From NCBI GenBank assembly GCA_024275485.1, contig JAJRZA010000045.1, positions 1 to 64,000 of the forward strand: a stretch of 64,000 nt of DNA. The letters are read 5' to 3'. Shown here piece after piece: positions 55,601 to 64,000 of the stretch. The stretch is from Candidatus Krumholzibacteriota bacterium. GTDB lineage: Bacteria; Krumholzibacteriota; Krumholzibacteriia; LZORAL124-64-63. Within the stretch, counting starts at the first letter, position 1; the number at the start of each line of letters is the position of its first letter. A program made the translations under genes and the position numbers. A model generated the notes under the pieces. That model was given only the letters and a program-made list of their open reading frames with translations. It was not told the origin of the DNA and made no database searches.

Positions 55601-57148
55601 CCTCCCGGAAGCTCCATCAAGCCGCAGGTGCGCATGGACATCAATGCAGCCCTGAGTGTCGGTACAAGCATCTACCACTACATCGGACATGGGGCCGAGA
55701 ACAATCTGGCAGATGAACAAATTTTCCAGTCGCAGGATATTGGCAACCTGAACAATGGCATGAAGCGTTTTGCCTTCATTGCCTTGAGTTGCGACGTGGG
55801 AGTGTACGACAGTCCATCGCGCCGTTCCATGGCCGAACTGTTTGTGGGTTCCGATGGAGGCGGAGCCATTGCGGCCATCTGCGCCAGCCAGGTCAGTTGG
55901 ATCACTTCCAACAATATCCTCTCCACGGCTTTCTACAACAACCTCTATCCCGGCCGGCATGTGGAAAAAGACCAAACCCTGGCCGAGGCTCTGATTCAGG
56001 CCAAGGCGGCCATGACCACCGCGCGCCGACGATACAACTCGCAACGCTACAACCTGATGGGTGATCCGGCCTTGAGTCTGCCAAATCCTGTGGATAATTT
56101 GACCTTTGCAGCCACCAACCTGGATACCATCAGGGCGGGTGCGCGCCAGGTGGTTGTCCTCGATGACACTGGAGGTCTGATGTTGGGTGCCGGCGATTCC
56201 TATGAGTTGCTGGTGGAAGAGTCAGGATTCGAGCACGGTTACATTAAGTCCTGGTATAACGAGACAGATTCAATTCCTGGAGAAATATTCCGCCTTCCCC
56301 GGTGGGACACTTTTGACGACCGTGGCTCGGCCTTGTTCATCGGCTCAGGTGTCATGACCTCCAGTGAACTTCGCGTGCCGTTCAAGGTTCCCGTCCAGTT
56401 GCGTTATGGAGATCAGGCTCGTCTGCGACTGCTGCTTACAGGCCTGGACGATTCCCGCGTGGCCTTCGATTATGTGTCTGCCATTCGCTCGGCCATTGGT
56501 CCGAGCGACGATGTGCTGGGACCCCAAATCAACCTTGCTTTCGAAGACAACCGCTACCGGGTCCGTGCTGGAGACGAATTGACTGCCGTGCTTCAGGATA
56601 CCAGCAGTATCGCCATTCTGGCCACCACGCCGGGCAACAGCATGCTGCTGGAATTCGACGATTCCGGATTCATGACCGATGTCACCCACAGCTTCGCCTT
56701 CGATGCCGACAGCTACACCAGCGGCCGCTTCAGCTTCCCGCTTCCCGGCGATCTACCTTTGGGGAACCACCTGGCCGCACTGCACGCCAGCGATGTTTTG
56801 GGAAATGTGGGCAACGATACCATCTCCTTCCTCATCATTCCCGAAAGCATTGTGGAGATGTATTCGATCACTCTTTTCCCTAACCCCACACCCGGTCCCT
56901 GCCGACTTATATTCGAGCTCAGTGACCCGATGCTGGTGAAATGGGACATTTACACTTTGAGCGGCCATCGCATCAAATCGGTGGCAGCTGAACTTTCCGC
57001 CGGACCGCAAATTCTTCCCTGGGATGGCCGTGACGACCAGGGAGACGAAATCGCCAACGGGACTTATATTTACGTCCTTCGTGGGAACGTGGCCGGTGGT
57101 GGAGAACGGGATATTACTGAGACGGGGAAACTCGTCATCATGCGTTAG
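52670..57148 (+). CDS. porU: PorU-like C25 (gingipain-family) protease fused to an N-terminal membrane domain
   Basis: The 1492-residue protein has two parts. Residues 1 to about 110 resemble a small multi-helix membrane protein of the YdjM/DUF4184 kind (FTHFAAGALAGG, SHALLDAIPHYDHPDW). A hydrophobic segment (116-133) ending in VSA at 140 then looks like a signal peptide. Beyond it is a PorU/gingipain-like protein: a beta-rich N-terminal region, a C25 caspase-fold domain with likely catalytic His1007 (YIGHGAE) and Cys1041 (ALSCDVG), and a FlgD-like sorting domain from about 1403. PorU is the type IX secretion sortase; the porV-like gene next door supports that, but another C25 protease is possible. 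A TTG at 53015 could start the protease part alone. Confidence 0.78.
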   Translation: MCLFTHFAAGALAGGLTGNIWLGAVAGIASHALLDAIPHYDHPDWRLELFGGMISLFLLLLMPFSTAPAVVGGIFGMVPDLENLFQKLGKMRRDQFIFPSHTGLVPHGRTLGPRTLVWQLAIFLFCFGILGMMTPATVSAATGTRAQPVMGDPVVRVLSSNAYQTRLQVQCPVVTAPEDWEAVRLEDVQWALPMFHDQDGDGNLVLLPPRLDLALAVPTTGAPTFRVTGLKWWKEPSFPVPAHNLLSFSKPAVFRTVPIAGSDLPLGIGGGILRSLVIEIQHQPGTRFSQQMQAGSHEDPADKNAVTLDQAPASLLNKELFVTLSRGGRILMAAGSKTSADRGQFNHFDLTNNWVRLTINEMGLHRLTGQELSSMGVSTGAVDPGKLRLYRGGSFSLDADPAVAEADQADRVGLTEIPIQVLGAGDGEWNLDDEIRFHAFGTDFWSDRVDVAAGHLEFYNHPYENDGVYWLTWEDVSTASPIPGAPLRASEISTPANGGDAITIAKLRLHMEQQNRESQGVVFDNWSWDNRIIAIKTMSFTMHEPAPDSSATFVVDFRGYPDDNGGISHLFMANGWVNNDTSHNAFTSFVGNSQSDSLRTRLVGASAEMVAGNNILSFQNAAPEYDLVLDSFDIFYWSALDLASFGGQMDFDLWREHTVADGQQVDLHLTVPTGDEVILWEIGALQTASILSGDLVQSQLTIGLTLDTTHDRHFLATTAGQLHQVASGQLANPLDLRVLPTDAHYIVVYAAAFAGSAEILADFHSSNLPGIVNPTAYAISAEDIYDNYSGGQKDLYAIRNYLKSVFEDGGGNLRYVCLMGNASRDHRNYRNQDALDGDLLDLLPADHRNFFPRNVATNFHANETYGSDDTFVSFDTPPSDFDWDYPDVAVGRLPAVSSSDAADLVDRVIEFSSNTEPGLWSNGIVMVADDGVVPSNPRWPEASAGEQAHILQAERLALESIPSSIDMKKIYGAAYDFPPGSSIKPQVRMDINAALSVGTSIYHYIGHGAENNLADEQIFQSQDIGNLNNGMKRFAFIALSCDVGVYDSPSRRSMAELFVGSDGGGAIAAICASQVSWITSNNILSTAFYNNLYPGRHVEKDQTLAEALIQAKAAMTTARRRYNSQRYNLMGDPALSLPNPVDNLTFAATNLDTIRAGARQVVVLDDTGGLMLGAGDSYELLVEESGFEHGYIKSWYNETDSIPGEIFRLPRWDTFDDRGSALFIGSGVMTSSELRVPFKVPVQLRYGDQARLRLLLTGLDDSRVAFDYVSAIRSAIGPSDDVLGPQINLAFEDNRYRVRAGDELTAVLQDTSSIAILATTPGNSMLLEFDDSGFMTDVTHSFAFDADSYTSGRFSFPLPGDLPLGNHLAALHASDVLGNVGNDTISFLIIPESIVEMYSITLFPNPTPGPCRLIFELSDPMLVKWDIYTLSGHRIKSVAAELSAGPQILPWDGRDDQGDEIANGTYIYVLRGNVAGGGERDITETGKLVIMR

Positions 57149-57217
57149 TTCGATGATGATCATGGCCGGCGGCTGACCTCCACCGGCGACAACACTTCAA
57201 CCGAAGGATAATTGGAC

Positions 57218-58243
57218 ATGAAACGGATAACGATAGCGGCAGTTCTGGGAGCCATCCTGTTGACCGGATTTGCCGGTAGCTCTCTGGCCGGCAGTGGAGC
57301 CGGTGCCATCAACCTGACTTTTCCCATTGGTGGGCGTTACAACGCTCTCGGCGAAGCGGGCACGGCTCTTTCCCAGGACGTAACCGCCATCTGGTGGAAT
57401 CCCGGCGGACTGGCTTTTCTTCCCCAGCGACCCAAGCAACACGATGTGCACATGATGCAGTCCAGCCTGGCCGCCGGTCTGGCCGACGACATCGCCCTGT
57501 ACTGGGGTGGTTACGCCATGCCCCTGGGTAGTCATGGCGCCTTGGGTTTTGCCATCAACTACCTGGATATGGGTGAGCAGATGGGCACCAACGAGGCCGG
57601 TGAGGATACCGGGCTCTTCCGTTCCTACATGTTCGCTTTCAGCACCACCTACGGGGTGCGCCTCAGCCGCACATTGGGTGTGGGCATCGGTGTGAAATAT
57701 TTTCGCGATAAGCTTGCCGATGATAACTTCCTGCAGGAAGGCGGCGGCGGCAGTGGTGACAGCTTCGGTGTTGATTTGGGTGTTCTGTGGAAGGTTCCGT
57801 CCATTCGCTCGAACATCGGTCTGGCCGTGGCCAACCTGGGCCCGGATATCAAGCACGTGGATGCCGATCAGAGTGATCCCATGCCTCGCAAGGTGACTCT
57901 TGGCCTGGCTTTCAGCGCCTATCACAGCGAGTTCATGGGTCTGCTGCTGGTGGCTGATTACCTGGTGCCGCTGTACAAGTGGAAGGACGATGACTACGGG
58001 TTCGGCCTGGAAACCTCCCAGGAAGAATACGGCGCCGGCGTGGAGTGGAACTACATGCGGAGCCTTTTCGTTCGTTTCGGCTACAAAAGCGCCGCTTACG
58101 GCGACATCGGCGATACCACCTTCGGATTTGGTGTGGACATGAATGAATGGGTTGGTCAGGCCATCACCTTCGACTTCGCGTCCGTACCCCAGGCGGAGGG
58201 CCTGGACCGGGTCAATCGTTTGTCCATAGGTTACCGTTTCTAG
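57218..58243 (+). CDS. porV: PorV-like outer-membrane beta-barrel protein
   Basis: The 341-residue protein has a signal peptide (about 1-23, ending SLAG) and a FadL/UPF0164-like barrel typical of PorV (LptO). It starts with the family opening GGRYNALGEAGTALSQDVTAIWWNPGGLAF and ends in GYRF with a C-terminal aromatic residue. PorV shuttles cargo to the PorU sortase in type IX secretion, and the gene order supports this. Related barrels with other roles exist. The ATG at 57218 has GAAGGA upstream; TTG 57212 is possible. Confidence 0.8.
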   Translation: MKRITIAAVLGAILLTGFAGSSLAGSGAGAINLTFPIGGRYNALGEAGTALSQDVTAIWWNPGGLAFLPQRPKQHDVHMMQSSLAAGLADDIALYWGGYAMPLGSHGALGFAINYLDMGEQMGTNEAGEDTGLFRSYMFAFSTTYGVRLSRTLGVGIGVKYFRDKLADDNFLQEGGGGSGDSFGVDLGVLWKVPSIRSNIGLAVANLGPDIKHVDADQSDPMPRKVTLGLAFSAYHSEFMGLLLVADYLVPLYKWKDDDYGFGLETSQEEYGAGVEWNYMRSLFVRFGYKSAAYGDIGDTTFGFGVDMNEWVGQAITFDFASVPQAEGLDRVNRLSIGYRF

Positions 58244-58288
58244 ATTGCAGTTGTTGCGACAGAACCCCCCTGAGTAAGGAGAGCGGCT

Positions 58289-61200
58289 TTGCGGCCTCTT
58301 GACCAACTGACTTGCCGGATAATCCGGCACTACCTCGGGTTTATGATTCTTACTGGCGGATTGGCCCTCATGGCCGGTCCACTGGTTGAATCTGCCTGGG
58401 CCGAGGCAACTCCTTTTCGTGCTCACAGTCATGTACCGGTCATGTTCAAGGACTGGACCGAGATGCGAAATTTGCCCGATGGGAATGATCGCATGGTCCG
58501 GGAACAGGCTCGGCAGGGTGAGTATTTCCGACGCTGGCAGGCCATCCACCAGATCGTGGGTGAGCGTCATACCTCTCGTTTGAGCAGGGAATTCCTGGCT
58601 GGGCGAGGACTCGGAGCCTCTCTTTTCGACCAGAACTCCAGCAGCGACAAAGCTCAGAAGGCCTTTACCGGTGTGGATACTTTAAAGGTTCTCATCGTGC
58701 GAATCGGTTTCGAGGAAAATCGGGACCCCCACCTGACCACCGTGGCACCAGGCGGGGACTTCAACTACGTGCCTCCGGAAAATCCGGATGATTTGTATGT
58801 TGATCCACCGCCCCATAATCGTGATTTTTACCAGAGCCATTTGCTGGGTTTGTCCGAATATTACAAATTCCAGTCCGGTGGCAGATTATTCATCGAGGGC
58901 ACCGTGCTACCCGAAGAACAGGAAGCCAGCTACAAGCTCAGTGATATCGCCGACTACGGCCCTGGCAACGATGGTTTCTGGACTCTGGAGAGTCTAGAAA
59001 GACTGGTCCGCGACATGATCAAGGTTGGAGATGCCGCAACCGCGGGAACCGATTTTGATTTCAGCGATTTTGACGATGATAATCCTTTGACCTACATCAT
59101 TTTCGTCCATTCCGGCAGCGACTGGCAAAGTGACATCAACGGAGATTCTCCCAACGACATTCCTACTTTTTTTGTGGCCCTCGGCGAATCCGAGGGTCTG
59201 GTTTCCGGCGGCTCCCTGAGCGAATGCTCGGTGATCCCAGAGACTACCAATCAGGATGGTTACCCCGGCAGCATCGCCGCAGCTTTCTACCACGAATTTG
59301 GCCATGCCTTGGGTTTACCCGATGTCTACAATACGTCCACCGGATTTCCTTCAGTCGGTATTTGGGACCTGATGGATTCAGGCACCAACCTGCCTGTCCT
59401 GCTGGGATACGTCACGGCGGAAAACGATACCATCGTCAAGTCGGCCACGGGTGTTTTACCTCCCTCACTGTCCGTCTGGAACAAATGGTTTCTGGGCTGG
59501 GTGCAGATGGGCGAAGTCGATGGTCGCACAGATGATTACAAGTTGCCCGCCGTGCAGGTTCCCTACAATCAGTACCCCATGTGGGATGCCGGCCATGGAG
59601 ATTTCAACCCCGACTACCCCCAGGCCATTCGAGTGGGAGCCTCACCAAGGGAATTTTTCCTTTTGGAAAATCGCTACGTGCCTCCGGCTCCCGATGCCAC
59701 CGGCACCTACACGCCCTATTCCAGCCTGTTCTTTGAAAAAGATGATGCTACCGATGTAATCCTCTACCTGGCCGGCGAACGACCCCCCGGTTTTTTCAGC
59801 AACAGCGGCATGTACGATTATTTCATGCCCGAGGGGGGGCTGCTGGTCTGGCACGTGAACATGGATCGTATCTCGGCCAATCTTGCCGACAATACCATCA
59901 ATGCCTTTGGCGACGGCCTGCGTCTGGTGGAAGCCGACGGAATCCAGGATATCGGCGTTTTGGATGCCTACGTTTTGGGCTGGTACGGTTCGGACCGGGA
60001 CCCATTCGGCAACAACAGCCAAGTGTTCAATGACCTGCTCACCGATGGGATTCCTTCCAGCCGCAACTTTGATCACTCCTGGTCCGGCGTCTCCCTGACT
60101 GATATCAGGCCCAACGGTTTCCGCTCTTCCAGCGTGATTCGCTTTGGAGCATCCGTTCAGCCGGTTAACTTCGGCTTTCCCTGGGAAGCCCTCTCGGTGG
60201 ACGCCGACGAAGCCGCCGCCGCTGGTGGCAGTGCCGGTCCCCGTCAGTTGGATTCATCCACTCTGACTCCAGTGAACGTGGGCAGCCAATCCATTTTGGT
60301 TTTTGCCGATGGTCCTGGCGAAAACTGGGACGGTGGAGAGTTCCCTTCATCACTTTACGCCATCCGGGCAAACGGTTTTGCACCCTGGCCTCCTCCTGAA
60401 GACAAGAACGAAGGTGTCATTCTGGCCCTGGACGCTCCTTTGGCGGGACCACCCTTGGTGCTTGATCCCACTGCCACCAATCCCCATCTGGTATATGGGA
60501 CCAAGGCCGGCACCCTGGGTTGTGTGGAGTTGTCCGCCTCGGGCAACCCGGTTCCCCTGTGGAGCGTGAGCGTGGGGGACAGTTTGCTTTTTGCTCCCGT
60601 GGCCGGGATTAGCAGTCTGGGTAACAAGTTGATTGCCTGCGTGGTCGCTCCCGATTCCTTGAATTTCTACCTGTCAACAACAGGGGAATTACAGGAAACT
60701 GTTGAATTTTCCTCTGGTGTGGTGACCCAACCCAGGGTATTCAAAGTTGAAGGTCCGTTTTTCCATGACAACCTGGTTCTGGGCTCAAGTGAAAATTTGT
60801 CCGTGATCTCCTTCCTGGTCCCCGGGGAATTTGAAGATTTCCCCTGGCAGAGGGTGCCTGAAGGTCAAGTCCATTTGGCTGTGGTCGATGATTTTGAAAA
60901 TTCTGCGTTGTTGGCTTTTGATGACCATGGGGTCTTGAAAACAACCTCGGATGCGGGCACTTCCCAAGAGAATTTCGGCGACTTCGATACGGCATTGGTT
61001 TGCGAACCGGCCGTTGCCGACTTGGACGCCGATGGCCGAAGCGACATCATCCTGGCCACCGCTGAACGCATCTTTGCCTTCCACACCGATGGCATTGCCG
61101 TGCGTGGATTCCCCAGTCGTCTTTTTGAATTGTTCCCCTTGCCGGACAGCACTCGCATCGTCGGTCCCCTTATTGTTGCCGACGGTACCGGCGATGGAAT

Positions 61201-61825
61201 CAATGAAATATTCTACAATACGACGGCGGGCCATCTGGTTGGACTCAGCTCCACGGGTACGCTGTTGAACTCCATGCCATTTCGTTGGGGCGATGAAGGC
61301 AATCCTGGTTTGGCCTATGGGAATGATGCGGCGAGCAACCTCCAGCTTTGGATGATCTCGTCGGGTGGTTATGCCACCGAACCCTTTGGCCGAAATCATG
61401 TCAACGGTCGTGTGGTGACCTATGGTTTGGCAGCGGAATCGGCAGATGATCTCCTGACCAGCCGCTGGCTGGGACCCTTGGGCGGTAGCACTCGTTCGGG
61501 CAGCGTGGGGCTTCCTCGGGATTTCGGTGATCGGTCTCCGCTGGCTGCCGAGATGGACCGGGTGATCATGTATCCCAACCCGGTACACGAAAGTGACGTC
61601 ACGGTTCGTTTCTATGCCTATGAACAGGGACAGGCCCGCTTTGTCCTTTACAACCTGCAGGGTGAGGAAGTGAAGCGGGCGGAATTTGCGACGGTTGCCG
61701 ATGCTATCAATGAAAATCGACTGGATATTTCCGGTCTGGCCAGTGGTCTTTACCTGGGGCGCCTTGTTTTCCCGGGTGCCAGCGGCAGTGAAACCAAAAC
61801 CATGACTCTGGCGGTGGAACGATGA
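58289..61825 (+). CDS. Secreted M6-family (immune inhibitor A-like) metalloprotease with sorting domain
   Basis: The 1178-residue protein has an N-terminal signal region ending near AWAEA (about residue 36) and an M6 catalytic domain. The zinc motif is HEFGHALGLPDVY: His335, Glu336, His339 and Asp345. A MDSG segment about twenty residues later fits the Met-turn. The central part is beta-rich, with propeller-like repeats and LDADGRSDIILATAER typical of FG-GAP. From about 1095 a type IX-style sorting domain (MYPNPVHESDVTVRFYA, LASGLYLGRL) ends the chain. Translation starts at TTG 58289 after TAAGGAGAG. It is likely a cargo of the adjacent PorU/PorV pair. Confidence 0.9.
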   Translation: MRPLDQLTCRIIRHYLGFMILTGGLALMAGPLVESAWAEATPFRAHSHVPVMFKDWTEMRNLPDGNDRMVREQARQGEYFRRWQAIHQIVGERHTSRLSREFLAGRGLGASLFDQNSSSDKAQKAFTGVDTLKVLIVRIGFEENRDPHLTTVAPGGDFNYVPPENPDDLYVDPPPHNRDFYQSHLLGLSEYYKFQSGGRLFIEGTVLPEEQEASYKLSDIADYGPGNDGFWTLESLERLVRDMIKVGDAATAGTDFDFSDFDDDNPLTYIIFVHSGSDWQSDINGDSPNDIPTFFVALGESEGLVSGGSLSECSVIPETTNQDGYPGSIAAAFYHEFGHALGLPDVYNTSTGFPSVGIWDLMDSGTNLPVLLGYVTAENDTIVKSATGVLPPSLSVWNKWFLGWVQMGEVDGRTDDYKLPAVQVPYNQYPMWDAGHGDFNPDYPQAIRVGASPREFFLLENRYVPPAPDATGTYTPYSSLFFEKDDATDVILYLAGERPPGFFSNSGMYDYFMPEGGLLVWHVNMDRISANLADNTINAFGDGLRLVEADGIQDIGVLDAYVLGWYGSDRDPFGNNSQVFNDLLTDGIPSSRNFDHSWSGVSLTDIRPNGFRSSSVIRFGASVQPVNFGFPWEALSVDADEAAAAGGSAGPRQLDSSTLTPVNVGSQSILVFADGPGENWDGGEFPSSLYAIRANGFAPWPPPEDKNEGVILALDAPLAGPPLVLDPTATNPHLVYGTKAGTLGCVELSASGNPVPLWSVSVGDSLLFAPVAGISSLGNKLIACVVAPDSLNFYLSTTGELQETVEFSSGVVTQPRVFKVEGPFFHDNLVLGSSENLSVISFLVPGEFEDFPWQRVPEGQVHLAVVDDFENSALLAFDDHGVLKTTSDAGTSQENFGDFDTALVCEPAVADLDADGRSDIILATAERIFAFHTDGIAVRGFPSRLFELFPLPDSTRIVGPLIVADGTGDGINEIFYNTTAGHLVGLSSTGTLLNSMPFRWGDEGNPGLAYGNDAASNLQLWMISSGGYATEPFGRNHVNGRVVTYGLAAESADDLLTSRWLGPLGGSTRSGSVGLPRDFGDRSPLAAEMDRVIMYPNPVHESDVTVRFYAYEQGQARFVLYNLQGEEVKRAEFATVADAINENRLDISGLASGLYLGRLVFPGASGSETKTMTLAVER

Positions 61826-61851
61826 GTTCCATTTTCCAGGGGGAGGAAAAA

Positions 61852-62826
61852 ATGTCTTTGCGAAAAAAATGGCTCACCGGTGGGATGGCTCTGGTCCTGG
61901 TGATGTCCGTCTCTTCTGGTCTGGTCTCTGCCGATACGGGCCTGTCGGGTCTGGGGCAGACACGTGCAGCCTGGCTGCTCAAACACGACAGTCTGGAGAC
62001 CATGGCCCTGGCCGGGTGGAGTTTTGACCAAAGCGATTTCGGCTCTGATGTTGGTGCCGGAGGATACGAAATGGATACCGAGGAGGAATTCAGCGGCAAT
62101 GGTGCAAGCGCCGGACTGACTATGCTTGCTTCCATGGTTCTGCCTGGTTCGGGTGAAGCTATCATGGGCTACAAACGGGGTTACCTGATGATGGCCGTGG
62201 ATATTTTTGCCTGGACCCAGGTCAGCAAGTACCACAACGACGGCGAAGATCTCAGGGATGAGTATTACGCATTTGCCGACGCCCATTACACAGATCAGCA
62301 ACTGGTCCAAGCATACAATCCGGCCAGCACGGATTTGGAGCGATCCGGCGAAGGAGCCCTCTATTTTCCGGCCATTGAACCGGTGGCTGATGTCTCTGAA
62401 TTGGGTAATCTTCCCCTGTATGTGACCAAGGAAGATGACTTCCGCGAGTACTATGAAAACCTGGGAAAGTGGGACCAGTTCATATTTGGCTGGGACGATT
62501 ACACCCGGGCCAGCGTAGAACATCCCGAATACGGTTATGTGCCCACCAATACCATCAGCGACCTGCGTCAGCCTTGGGTCAGCAGGAACCGCGAGATCTA
62601 TCGTGAAATGCGCGTTGAAAGCAATGACGCCTTCAAGACCCGTGACCGCTGGATGTACGTGAACATTGGCATGCGTGTCTTCAGTGTCTTGCAGGTGGCC
62701 TACCTGCAGGGGCTGCTCGGTGGCGGTCCTGCCAACAATCTGGAAATGGCCGGTCATTCGGTGGAATTCATTGCCCAACCCTACGGATTTACCCGCGGGG
62801 TGATGGCGGCGAAAGTATCGTTCTAG
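61852..62826 (+). CDS. Exported DUF5683-like protein
   Basis: The 324-residue protein has a signal peptide (about 1-28, ending VSA). A hydrophobic hairpin with SMVLPGSGEAIMGYKRGYLMMAVDIFAW matches the LPGxGQ...Y/K pattern of DUF5683-type envelope proteins. The middle is polar and Tyr/Asp-rich, and a second hydrophobic stretch lies near residue 270-285. Function is unknown. A perfect GGGGGAGGAAAAA ribosome site sets the start at 61852 rather than the in-frame ATG at 61822. It begins 26 bp after the M6 gene; the next gene is a distant relative. Confidence 0.75.
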   Translation: MSLRKKWLTGGMALVLVMSVSSGLVSADTGLSGLGQTRAAWLLKHDSLETMALAGWSFDQSDFGSDVGAGGYEMDTEEEFSGNGASAGLTMLASMVLPGSGEAIMGYKRGYLMMAVDIFAWTQVSKYHNDGEDLRDEYYAFADAHYTDQQLVQAYNPASTDLERSGEGALYFPAIEPVADVSELGNLPLYVTKEDDFREYYENLGKWDQFIFGWDDYTRASVEHPEYGYVPTNTISDLRQPWVSRNREIYREMRVESNDAFKTRDRWMYVNIGMRVFSVLQVAYLQGLLGGGPANNLEMAGHSVEFIAQPYGFTRGVMAAKVSF

Positions 62827-62855
62827 AATTTAGCCCCCAAGAGGAGCCCGACCTG

Positions 62856-63740
62856 ATGAGTTTCATGAAATTGCGAGTTCTATGCCAAGTTGTCCTGGTG
62901 ATTTGCTTGTGCGGGATTTTCCCGACCACCGGTGCCGATGCGCTGGAACTGCCCAGCAACTCCGCTTTTTTGCAAACCGAATTGATTGTCACAGGCACCA
63001 GCCCGACCAGATTGTGGCCTGGTGGTGGTGCATCCATGGGTCTTGCTTTCGATCAAATTGGTGGTGATGGTATCCAACAGCCCGATGAATTCGGTGGTGG
63101 CACCAAGGCTGATGACCAGGAGGAAGACGAAGCTGCGGGCCCATCCAATACAGGTGAAAAGGTGAGGGTGGGTATTTACTCCGCCCTACTGCCTGGTGCG
63201 GGTCAGTACTACAACGGGGAAAGAAAGAAGGCCTACATCATGGCAGGGGCAGAAGTGGCCATCTGGACCGCCTATTTTGTTTTTGATGCCCAGGGTGACA
63301 ATCGCATGGAATCGGCCCGGGAATATGCCGCAATCTACGCCGGAACCAGCGGTGGCCATGCTGAATCCTACTGGCAGAGCGTTGGGCGCTACATGGACAG
63401 CGATGGTTTCAACGATTCCCGCAGGCGTGAAGCCCGGGCATTGCAGGAGAGTGTCAGTGGGCTGGTCTCGAACTCCGATTCGTGGCAATGGGTGAACAAT
63501 GGCCGCCGCACCGATTATCTGATAATCCGGGCTGACGCCAACAACGCCTACGACCGTCGCGATTTCATGATCCTTTTTGCAGTGGTCAACCGGGTCATTT
63601 CAGTGGTTGACGCTGTCCTTGGCGCCGGCAACCAACCCGGTACCCTGGAAACTGAAGTTTTGGGAATGAAGCTGGGGGTTGAGATGTTGCCTTCATGGCA
63701 TGATCCCGGCGCCCAGTGTGTTTTCTCTCGGAGTTTCTGA
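62856..63740 (+). CDS. Exported DUF5683-like protein
   Basis: The 294-residue protein has a signal peptide (about 1-29), a low-complexity acidic linker (about 80-98), and then the membrane hairpin SALLPGAGQYYNGERKKAYI, the DUF5683 signature. A second hydrophobic segment lies near residue 230-255. It parallels the preceding protein in layout, suggesting paralogs. Function is unknown; an envelope-assembly role is a guess from the neighbourhood. Its stop overlaps the ATG of the lipoprotein gene that follows. Confidence 0.78.
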   Translation: MSFMKLRVLCQVVLVICLCGIFPTTGADALELPSNSAFLQTELIVTGTSPTRLWPGGGASMGLAFDQIGGDGIQQPDEFGGGTKADDQEEDEAAGPSNTGEKVRVGIYSALLPGAGQYYNGERKKAYIMAGAEVAIWTAYFVFDAQGDNRMESAREYAAIYAGTSGGHAESYWQSVGRYMDSDGFNDSRRREARALQESVSGLVSNSDSWQWVNNGRRTDYLIIRADANNAYDRRDFMILFAVVNRVISVVDAVLGAGNQPGTLETEVLGMKLGVEMLPSWHDPGAQCVFSRSF

Positions 63741-64000
63741 TGATTTTTCGCACGGGATTGTTTATGGCGTTGTTTGCCACGATGCTGTTGGTTGGTTGTA
63801 CTTCCGGTGGCGGTTCGTCCAAAATCCAAGTTCATTCTCCAGTCAGAGCGGGATCCACACCAGTGGCCCTGGAATTTGTCCATGTTTTTGAAAATGATGC
63901 CAGTGCGACATATTTCCCCCTCGAAGGTCTTGCCGGTTGCGTTTACACCAGTGATGGTTCGCTGATATTTTGTGATGAAAAACGGGGGAAGGTTTTCGGC
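63740..64000 (+). CDS. Lipoprotein, 3' end beyond the window
   Basis: This gene was found by reading to the window edge. The ATG at 63740 overlaps the previous TGA, and 87 codons stay open to the last base. The product starts with a lipoprotein signal (MLLVGC lipobox, Cys20). It then has a segment with EGLAGCVYTSDGSLIFCDEK that resembles the first blade of NHL- or SMP30-like beta-propellers. Function cannot be stated from this fragment. CGGAG lies just before the start. Confidence 0.75.
   Translation, partial: MIFRTGLFMALFATMLLVGCTSGGGSSKIQVHSPVRAGSTPVALEFVHVFENDASATYFPLEGLAGCVYTSDGSLIFCDEKRGKVFG

Overview
The window looks like a chromosomal segment of an uncultured, diderm (Gram-negative) bacterium of the FCB / Krumholzibacteriota-Eisenbacteria type. 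This placement is an inference from gene content: three proteins carry type IX-style C-terminal sorting (FlgD-like Ig) domains, and a gingipain-family (C25) PorU-like protease sits directly upstream of a PorV-like outer-membrane barrel. DUF5683-type proteins, lipoproteins and a complete 13-gene complex I operon (nuoC-nuoD fused) fit the same picture. Almost all genes have clear Shine-Dalgarno sequences. No rRNA, tRNA, IS element, prophage or CRISPR array was found.

Layout. 0.3-5.4 kb: permuted ADP-forming acyl-CoA synthetase and SppA, convergent with a lipoprotein carrying a zinc-protease motif. 5.7-9.9 kb: Wzz-like chain-length protein, BY-kinase-like ATPase and an MFS/POT-like transporter. 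9.9-11.7 kb (minus): bifunctional formiminotransferase-cyclodeaminase. 11.9-19.5 kb: RND efflux operon with an adaptor and two pumps, the first split by a one-base shift in a run of eight C. 19.6-22.0 kb: NYN nuclease-like protein, class IV aminotransferase and TPR protein. 22.4-36.3 kb: nuoA-B-CD-E-F-G-H-I-J-K-L-M-N. 36.3-39.1 kb: an accessory-looking patch with a degenerate stretch, a small AT-rich DUF1330-like gene, and a secreted thioredoxin-fold protein whose in-frame TGA occupies the first position of a CxxC motif. 39.2-45.0 kb: NifU-like protein, inositol-monophosphatase-like enzyme, CutA, NhaC-type antiporter, lipoprotein, SUI1/YciH and PIN-PhoH ATPase. 45.1-52.1 kb: M23 peptidase, DnaE and AccA. 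52.5-64 kb: Trm112-like protein, then a PorU-like protease (fused to an N-terminal membrane domain), a PorV-like protein, an M6 metalloprotease with sorting domain, two DUF5683-like proteins and a lipoprotein cut by the window edge.

The most notable signal is at 37085-39085. A conventional gene call would start at 37235 and lose the signal peptide. Reading through the TGA at 37196 joins a perfect signal peptide and a W-U-S-Y-C-P redox motif to the rest of the protein in the same frame. A bacterial SECIS-like hairpin with a GGTCT apical loop follows the TGA. I interpret this as an exported selenoprotein (Omp28/thioredoxin-like) with a type IX-style sorting domain. The secretion machinery that could handle it (PorU/PorV) and another likely cargo (M6 protease) are encoded about 15-20 kb away.
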